From Haliotis asinina (lineage: Eukaryota; Mollusca; Gastropoda; Lepetellida; Haliotidae), in the NCBI RefSeq assembly GCF_037392515.1, contig NC_090281.1, positions 49,700,645-49,764,644 on the forward strand: a DNA stretch of 64,000 nucleotides. Reading direction: 5' to 3'. Both the position numbers and the translations under genes were made by a program. This document shows positions 58,154-64,000 of the stretch, piece by piece (the first letter of the stretch is position 1; each line of letters opens with the position of its first letter). The notes beneath the pieces were generated by a model. It did no database searches, was not told where the DNA came from, and was given only the letters and a program-made list of their open reading frames with translations.

Positions 58154-61100
58154 GTGTTTGATTTCACAACTGAAGTATTTTCTGTAATGTTTTCAGAATA
58201 TATTCTTACCTAAAGTTTTGATGAATTTCTAATTTATTTTCTTAAATAAAATAAAAGGTTTGATTACATGGGTGTCCTTATTTGTTTCCAAATTGACTGA
58301 TCCAACAGTATTTCAACTATATGACGCTCATTTCTCGCACCACGTCTGTGCGACGTACAGTTTAAACTCACTCACTCACTCGACGGTGTTTCGTTAAGAA
58401 GGGCTTGTGTTTTGATTTGATTCACAACATACATTTGCCACTATTCCACGCGTGAATTCAGGTGCAACTCGAAGCTTCGTACCATGACGTTATATTAAAA
58501 GGGGATTCTCGTTATCATGTATTACAGGGGCTGTGGAGAAGTCCAGTGGTTGAGGCGTTCCCTCGCCACTCTGATCATTAAGTCCCGGGTTTGAATCCCC
58601 ACATGGGTACAATGAGTGAGGCCCATTTCTGGTTTTCCCCCGGCGTGATGCAGGAGAAATACTAACGCAGGGTAAATCCCAACTCATTCACTCACTCGTG
58701 AGTTGCACTTGGCTTGAGGTTATATGACAAGAAATGGTAGGAATGAGATGATGTATGCTGGCAAGCATGATAAAACCGGCAACAATTTGTCAGGGCTAGT
58801 ACACGCAGACACACACGCACGCACGCACCTGCTATATGAGTGCAACAATCTTGAAGTGAACCCCCATTTAGTGTCCCGTGTCCCGTGTCCCGTAGAGTGA
58901 TGTTAAAGTTTCATTCTTTTCACCATGACACGCAGTTTGCGTTGTTGCCTACAGCAAATATAACATCGTGTATTGTAAACACAATAAAAATGTAATCAGC
59001 CACACAATTTGGCCGACATTTTGACATTTTAGAGTTTTATAAACTAGACAATTAACCTTTATTTTGCTGGCATTTTGAAAGCTTTCCTTCCCACAAATAC
59101 CTAGTATCAAAGAATAACTTAATCATTAGAATCATTCTGTCAAGGCCATCCTGTGCTGCTCAAACAAACGCATGCAGTATTTCATGAACCGAGATATCTG
59201 ATAAAGCCAGCGTTCATCTGTCGCCCAAAAGCCTCTTCCGTGACAGGCACTTGCACTTGAACCCCAGCTTACGTCATTGAAATAACCTCCAACCAAAATA
59301 TTTGAACTTCACTCGACTTCTGTGGCCAAGGGTCCATGAGCCACTGGGGGAACTGAAGACAGTATGGAACGACTGTCTGTAATCGCGGCCCGGGCACATA
59401 GAGACATCTTGAAGGAATTTGGTGGCAATTCTTTTGAAGATTGATCCCGAATTTGTGGTAATGAAGCTTCTAAAGCAACAGGGCTCGAGAGTAATTCAAT
59501 GTTGGCAGCGCAGACATCTCGTTTCTCGCGAGATCAGGTTCCCGTCATCGATCGCCCCAGCATTTGAGCATCTATCACAATTTAAGGTGTGTACAGGCAT
59601 GAGGATAAGGGAAGATAAACCATGGCAATTAACTCTAATTTTATTTCACTGGACGCTAATACAGTTTCGTCTTCTTGTCCACGAGTTTTCAGTTTTGTTG
59701 CAGCAACTGGGCAAAGAAACACTTAATGCCGGGGTAATTATCTCATTGCTGGGAGCAGAGCCGCAATGGTTGATTGTATTTGAGCTAGGCAGGATTACAT
59801 TATCACATACGGTGGTAGCACACGTAATATCTGCAACGAAACGCTGGAATTTTCGTAAGGTTCCTATAAACCGTCTTCATGCACCCTCATTCTTACAGGC
59901 GCCAATTATCGTCCCCTTCATCTTCGCAAGTCCATATTGCGTGTCCTTCATGAAATTGAGGGACTGTGTAAGCAATATATCAGATCTCAACAATTTCTTC
60001 GATCCGTGATAGTGCAGGCTGCTTTAAGAATTTATTTAAACCGTGAGAGACGATCAGTTGCGAAATACCATGGAGGTCACTGGAAGAAATTTACTCCGGT
60101 GTTTGGAAGCACTAGGCGATCCGATTTCAGCCAATCAAATGATGGCCCCTTGCTAGACGCCGCCATTTTGATCAAGAGATCTTGTGAGAAGCAGAGTCAT
60201 GGATAGCAAGTAGACCTTGTTCGCTTTCATAGGCGATGAGAGATTTATTTAAAAGCCTCTACAAACCTGTCATTAGGTACCATGAAAGGTCACACGCTGC
60301 TAGTCTTTATAGCAACAGTTTTTGATCGATTTCTTCGGTGTCGATGTCTCGAGTTAAGGGCCACCGTTTCCTTTTGTAGGTATAATGTGTCGACAAGGGA
60401 TTTCAAATGTCAACGATATATGCATATGTAGACTTTAACCACATTATCTCCTCGTGTGATGTGTACTCGTAATTTGTATGTTGAGTCCCTGTTGGGGGAG
60501 GCGTTTCTAACAGCTCCACGTATAGGTATCAGATTCCAGGCCATTTGATTCGGCCTGTGAACAGAGGCCACGCCACAGATGTGAGTAGTTGTTAGCCAAG
60601 TTTGATTGTTAACTCTAAAGTTGGGTGTACAAGCAAATCGTGTGCTAAATACTGAATCGGTACTATAAATCACAATACCGATGACAAAGTTACAAGGAAT
60701 GAGTGAGTGTTGTGGGTTTGAATCCGTTTCGAGCATAATTCGATCGTGTGTGAGAAGAACTCAAAGTGATGTAGGTTATCGGACATATAGTGACCATGTA
60801 TAAAGTTGTGAACATGTGTCTAGTGACCATGTGTAATGTAGTGACCATGTGTCTGTGAACATGTGGAAAATAGTGAACATGTGTAAAGTGATCGCTGAAA
60901 ATATCAGCGATTGGCAAAACGGTTTCAAAAAACAGGCAGAGTTCTTGCAACACATGGTAAATTTTGGATAACACTTTGTCAGTAAAGCATGAATTCCAGT
61001 ACTTTTGATAGGCTGAGTCCTATCAGGGGTGACATTGTTTTCGTAGGGAAAGGTCTGCATCATCAACATCCCTGCATCATCAACATGCATCTATAGTGGA

Positions 61101-61261
61101 CTGACTTTGTTTATGTCTCGAACTTACCGTATATCTGAGATCTTCCTCTGTCGAACCCCAGGGTGGTGGTGCATGTCTTTGCCTCCCATGGCGAACCGCT
61201 CCAGGAACGAGTCGGGCCTCCGGGCAGGCCGGCGCCCCCCTTGTGCCCATGCTTTGATGAC
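49263..61261 (-). CDS. Cyclic nucleotide-gated channel, alpha-type subunit (3' part, 580 aa in three exons)
   Basis: Exons 61128-61261, 51167-51378 and 49263-50659 splice in matching phases (2 and 1) with gt...ag borders and give 580 residues to a stop. The order is a cytoplasmic N-terminal piece, S1 (about 61-84), S2, S3, an S4 with spaced arginines ([15 protein letters not shown]), S5, and the pore TTIGETP with its selectivity glutamate. S6, a C-linker and a cyclic nucleotide-binding domain (about 378-505) follow, with FGEVSILNI and [10 protein letters not shown] contact residues. A coiled coil near the end suits CNG alpha assembly. The GET filter and the leucine-zipper tail favour an A-type subunit (close to vertebrate CNGA1/CNGA3) and not a B subunit. 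It is a cation channel opened by cGMP or cAMP in sensory or neuronal membranes. The start codon lies in exons not identified here, probably beyond the right edge. Confidence 0.93.
50845..51135. mobile_element. Non-autonomous element in the channel intron
   Basis: Homologous to 28775-29325 but without the nested MITE and with an internal deletion. It fills more than half of the 507-bp intron between the last two channel exons. Confidence 0.75.
51167..51378 (-). CDS. CNG channel exon encoding S1 and S2
   Basis: The acceptor is tttgctggtgcag at 51380-51379 and the donor is ACAG|GTGAGC at 51167/51166. It encodes [20 protein letters not shown] and on through S1, then [20 protein letters not shown] of S2. 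The phase fits both neighbouring exons. The exon is GC-rich relative to its surroundings. Confidence 0.92.
51402..51998 (+). repeat. (TGAG)n-type degenerate microsatellite, about 590 bp
   Basis: Long run of gagtgagtgggtgagtgagt variants. It lies in the large channel intron, starting about 20 bases from the acceptor, so the transcript carries a CTCA/CACT-rich tract immediately before the splice site. Confidence 0.92.
51999..52639. other. Intron, no recognised feature
   Basis: Unassigned intronic sequence of the channel gene. Confidence 0.4.
52640..52830 (+). repeat. SINE-like interspersed repeat, core type
   Basis: It contains 'cgacaatgttccagctatat', 'gactagacaattcagtgatc', 'gaactgggatacgatgacat' and 'gcctgaccaccagatccca' in family order. 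Confidence 0.75.
52831..53529. other. Intron, no recognised feature
   Basis: Unassigned. Open frames on the minus strand have no domain support. Confidence 0.4.
53530..54085 (+). repeat. Compound minisatellite (about 68-bp and short units)
   Basis: Three near-identical units of about 68 bases (ttacatgggtgtaacgacag then gttatatgggtgttaagaaa) start at about 53580, 53647 and 53713. They are followed by looser short repeats of the type gggtgttacgggagtgttac. The whole array seems to have grown from a short GTTACGG-type unit. Confidence 0.8.
54086..55579. other. Intron, no recognised feature
   Basis: About 1.5 kb without a supported gene or repeat. Confidence 0.4.
55580..55765 (-). repeat. tRNA-headed SINE
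   Basis: The plus strand runs from 'gtgagtgagtgagtgggtga' and 'tttacgtcgcttttagcaac' to 'aatcgaacccgggtctttgg' and 'ccactaggctaaccccatcg'. Confidence 0.85.
55766..56504. other. Intron; unassigned 126-residue frame
   Basis: A minus-strand open frame at 55854-56234 has one hydrophobic run ([15 protein letters not shown]) but no recognisable family, start context or splice partners. I do not call it a gene. Confidence 0.35.
56505..56930 (+). repeat. 24-bp minisatellite
   Basis: About 17 copies of ggttacagtcacgctttggg and tact, with variants gcc, gct and cggata. The period of 24 keeps all frames open, which explains the long frames on both strands. Confidence 0.92.
57010..57245 (+). repeat. (CTA)n-type trinucleotide tract
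   Basis: A run of actactactactactac, first pure and then degenerate. Confidence 0.9.
57246..58104. other. Intron, no recognised feature
   Basis: Unassigned. Confidence 0.4.
58105..58153 (+). repeat. (TTTA)n microsatellite
   Basis: Twelve uninterrupted tetranucleotide units. Confidence 0.95.
58300..58385 (-). repeat. Worn SINE head
   Basis: The plus strand has 'gtatttcaactatatgacgc' and ends 'taaactcactcactcactcg'. Confidence 0.5.
58530..58700 (+). repeat. tRNA-headed SINE
   Basis: It has 'ccagtggttgaggcgttccc', then gggtttgaatccccacatgg, 'gtacaatgagtgaggcccat' and a tail 'actcattcactcactcg'. Confidence 0.82.
58701..59415. other. Intron, no recognised feature
   Basis: Unassigned apart from a short (ACAC)(GCAC) run near 58805. 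Confidence 0.4.
59419..60009 (+). other. Unassigned 196-residue open frame
   Basis: The frame opens at a GTG and its first ATG is at 59461. No domain, signal or repeat is recognised. It lies antisense in the large channel intron and overlaps a TCTCGCGAGA motif at 59524-59533. It may be chance. It is recorded because it is the longest non-repetitive frame in the window without a family. Confidence 0.2.
59524..59533. promoter_or_regulatory. TCTCGCGAGA palindrome
   Basis: This exact ten-base palindrome is known as a promoter element bound by BANP in vertebrates, usually at broadly expressed genes. A single site proves nothing, but it lies about 630 bases from the motif cluster near 60160. Confidence 0.35.
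60077..60166 (-). other. Candidate first exon with YY1-like start
   Basis: On the minus strand, CAAAATGGCGGC matches the YY1 consensus, whose ATG often doubles as the start codon of housekeeping genes. From that ATG a frame of 29 residues opens ([20 protein letters not shown]) before a stop. A possible donor (CCGGA|GTAAAT) lies at 60095/60094, before the stop. I found no downstream exon. It is a weak candidate for a gene nested in the channel intron. Confidence 0.25.
60210..61127. other. Intron, no recognised feature
   Basis: Intronic sequence up to the channel exon. A loose repeat of 'gtgaccatgtgt' units occurs at about 60788-60890. Confidence 0.4.
61128..61261 (-). CDS. CNG channel exon upstream of S1
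   Basis: The acceptor tgtttctggcag is at 61263-61262 and the donor ATACG|GTAAGTT at 61128/61127. The frame that fits the next exon reads [20 protein letters not shown] then [20 protein letters not shown], a basic cytoplasmic segment. Two other open frames overlap it, but only this one joins in phase to the S1 exon. The intron between them is about 9.75 kb. Confidence 0.85.
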
Positions 61262-63011
61262 CTGCCAGAAACAAGATGATAGTTCAGACAGATGTCACAT
61301 TGCAATAACGTGATGCCTTGGGACCCGGAAGTGTGCGCTCGTGTTAATATTTCGCTGACAAGGGGTTTCCAGTTTGAAAACACTGATATATTCGATCAAT
61401 CGACTTTTGACTATCTGAAACGGATTTTAAACAAGGCAACCATTATTCGATGGATCACTAAGAAACAGCGACAACACCAGGTTTTTGCGAAAAAAAAAAT
61501 ATTATTGCGTGGACCGTCCTGAACGTAATCCTTTCTTTGCACTATATATAATTGTATTGTGTAACATTGTCTCCAGATAATCCTGCAGTTCAAAACTCAT
61601 TTAGTTCTTATGCATTTTATATATCGTCAACTAATTATTGGAAAAATGGAATTCTTGAAATCACGCAATGTTTTGCGATCATGTGTTGCTTGTTTGGGAA
61701 CGTTTCAACGGTAACGAGGTCCTCAACCGGGTACCTAACATAAGGGATTGGTACATGATGCATCATCTAGGTAACCACACATATTCCAGACAAAAGACGA
61801 TCACTTTATTCAAAATGAAATACTTTAAAAACTGTTCCTGAGTCATATATTTTGAAAAATGCTTACGTACATGAACTTATACAACATCACTATCACTTTA
61901 AACGAACCACAACCTGAACTGATTCCTCAAAAGTTGTGTATGCTGCAACCCATCTCACCGACTATCTCAGTATTCTAGGTATTTCTCATCAACTATTCAT
62001 ATTCACTGACCATTGGTGACCCAGTCACAGTAAATATAAAGAAAGTGAAATCTAGAGAAAAACGAATTTGGATTGTCTGCCGAAACGTAATCCACGTGGA
62101 GAGAATAAGTATAGATCATATAAATCATATGGATCACCGAAGCCCAGATAACACCAGGTGTTCATGTGAAGGTAAACACGTGGTGCGTCAATTACTCACA
62201 ACATGGATAATCTGCGTAACAAGGAACTAATGTTTTCCTCACAGGGCGTATCGGGATCAATTCAAGGAACATCTGTGTATGTTTAACATAAGCACTGCGG
62301 GTAAGAGTTAGATAAAGCTGAACCCCCCATACAAGCGTTCGGTTAAACTCTGATTATATATAATTATACAGTGAACTATATGTTTCTAATGAACCTGCAC
62401 GAAAACAGCTCTGGAATATCGCAAACCATTAACTATGGAATCTAGGTTAATGAACACAATAGGCTAATATATCACACAAATATTGATGGGTTAAGGAAGG
62501 TACAGGCATTGTTAACAACTGAACTATATTCTGTGTGGGATCAGAGTTAATGCTTGTAAACCATGAAAATCAAGGCACCATTCTGCTTTGGAAAACCTAA
62601 ACATACTCTCGCTGACAAAACGGTCAGCTCGACAGCTTGCATATCTCAGCCATTACAAGTGACCTCGGGCCAGTTGGTCCGTGTTTTTATTTCTTAATCA
62701 ACTGGACTGGGAGACAAACCTTGCCCCTGGTGTTTTCCTCTTTAAACAGTTGTGAGCATGTCAATAATCAGTTGAATTGACGACAACCAGAACCAGCTAA
62801 CCTAATTAGAGGAAGGAGAAACGTAGAAATGGTTGAGTCTGGCGCCTATCATCGCCTACCGCGTGATCGGGGACACCAATCGGAGTGTGTTACGACTGGA
62901 GGTGAAAGCTTGGACAAGAAAATCACCAGGGGTGGGGATGTTGCTGTGATAATTACTTCCTACAATTAGGTACTGAAGCTTACCTTCGCTCGTATTTAAT
63001 TGTTGATTTGG
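61262..63011. other. No recognised gene; probably intron of the channel gene
   Basis: Unassigned sequence to the right of the last channel exon found. The earlier exons were not recognised here. Confidence 0.4.
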
Positions 63012-63140
63012 AGAGGTGGGTTAGCATAGTGGTTAAAGCGTTCGCTCATCAAGTAGAAGACTCGGGTTCCCCCATAAAGGTACAATGTGTGAAGCCGTTT
63101 CTGGAATAATGCTAAAAGCGGCGTAAAACCAAACTGATTG
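63012..63140 (+). repeat. tRNA-headed SINE
   Basis: It has 'gaggtgggttagcatagtgg' and 'ttaaagcgttcgctc', a damaged B-box, 'tacaatgtgtgaagccgttt' and a shortened tail 'aaaagcggcgtaaaacc'. Confidence 0.8.
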
Positions 63141-63494
63141 TTGATTTGATTGATTGTGGTTTGGTTTGTGTTTGACACCGCACTCGTACCGCACTGTATA
63201 ATCCTCTAATCTGATACTGTTTGTGTGTACGCTTGAAATACACCTGGTTTCTCATCTCATGGACACGTTAGCTAGGAAATGCACCCCAACATGCAGGTTC
63301 CTGTCGTTGGAGTGGACTAGATCAAGGGTCGGTTAACCATAATGTGGAAATAACTGTTTGCAATATTGTCTTATGATTTTCTTTGCCATTGGGTTTAAAT
63401 GAGCGTGTTATTGACCTACATAACGCAGTGGCTGGACTTCGTGACTCTTCTATCTAAAGACGCTAAAAGGTGGTACTTGTTCTCCCGCCTGGCG

Positions 63495-63680
63495 ATCGAC
63501 AATAAGGTGGTAAAAGAAGTCGTTAGAACAATAAAGTGGTAAAAGAAGTCGGTTAGAACAATAAAGTGGTAAAAGAAGTCGGTTGGGACAATAAAGTGGT
63601 AAAAGTAGTCAGTTAGAACAATAAAGTGGTAAAAGTAGTCGGTTGGGACAATAAAGTGGTAAAAGTAGTCAGTTAGGACT
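63495..63680 (+). repeat. 30-bp minisatellite
   Basis: Six units of acaataaagtggtaaaagaa and gtcggttaga, with variants ggga and gtag that alternate in the later units. Confidence 0.92.
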
Positions 63681-64000
63681 ATATGGTGGTTATTTAAATG
63701 GCAACAGGGTGTCTGAGGGTGTTAGTACGTCAAAACGATTAATAGTTGCTAAAACGGCTTAGTGAAAATCAGTGATGACTCCAGGTGTTCGAGAAAGAGT
63801 AAGAAAAGTAAGACTTTTTTGTACTGCAGTAAGTAACCTCAGTTGCTCGTTAACAAGTATGAATAAATACATATTACGTACCACAGCTATTAATTCTCAC
63901 ATAAATACGCAGATTAACATATGTGGTCGTTCCTATTTCGATTTTGTAGAATCATTAACCTGTGGGTCACACAGTTCTGCATTGAAAGTCGACTTGTGTT
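63681..64000. other. No recognised feature
   Basis: Unassigned to the window end. Confidence 0.35.

Noticed and set aside
61080-61383. Two other frames over the upstream channel exon
   Set aside because: Only the frame beginning VIKAWAQ joins in phase to the S1 exon and has splice sites at both ends.

Overview
The window is animal DNA, most likely from a gastropod mollusc and probably an abalone (Haliotis) or close relative. This rests on my recognition of two interspersed repeat families that recur about twenty times. One is a tRNA-headed SINE ending in a (CTCA)n tail; the other is a SINE-like unit with a 'caccagacaatccagtgatcaa'-type core. The DNA is AT-rich and gene-poor, with introns, microsatellites and many decayed transposons. 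No bacterial, plastid or CRISPR features are present.

Layout. Positions 1-2450 hold a SINE and a worn Tc1/mariner relic. Positions 2.4-28 kb are a tandem segmental duplication built around three minus-strand paralogues of one unusual gene: a broken copy (3.0-4.0 kb), an intact 340-aa copy (15.9-16.9 kb) and an intact 342-aa copy (26.3-27.4 kb). Each joins the helix-turn-helix and GRPR motif of a Tc1-type transposase to four C2H2 zinc fingers and an acidic tail with a SUMO-type motif. The duplicated flanks carry a 51-bp minisatellite. A Penelope-like retroelement (12456-14770), with a GIY-YIG endonuclease region and a hammerhead ribozyme, is inserted in one minisatellite copy. A 1.95-kb TTAA-flanked transposon (18360-20305) lies between the second and third gene copies.

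Positions 28.7-31.6 kb hold a non-autonomous element with a nested palindromic MITE, another Tc1 relic, a second tRNA-headed SINE and a foldback repeat. Positions 31.7-33.9 kb carry a complete three-exon minus-strand gene for a secreted, probably GPI-anchored Ly6/quiver-type three-finger protein, with a TATA box. Positions 34-48 kb hold no recognised gene; they contain SINEs, minisatellites, MITEs and a Tc1-like element whose transposase start has expanded into an in-frame minisatellite.

Positions 48.2-61.3 kb hold the 3' part of a minus-strand cyclic nucleotide-gated channel alpha-subunit gene. Three exons with matching phases encode the last 580 residues. The 5' end is not visible and probably lies beyond the right edge. 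Its large intron contains a roughly 590-bp TGAG repeat, minisatellites and SINEs, plus a possible unrelated promoter and first exon near 59.5-60.2 kb. Positions 61.3-64 kb show only a SINE and a 30-bp minisatellite.

The genes do not form one pathway. The channel and the Ly6 protein are ordinary neuronal or sensory membrane proteins. The most novel unit is the transposase-HTH/zinc-finger gene family and its tandem expansion.
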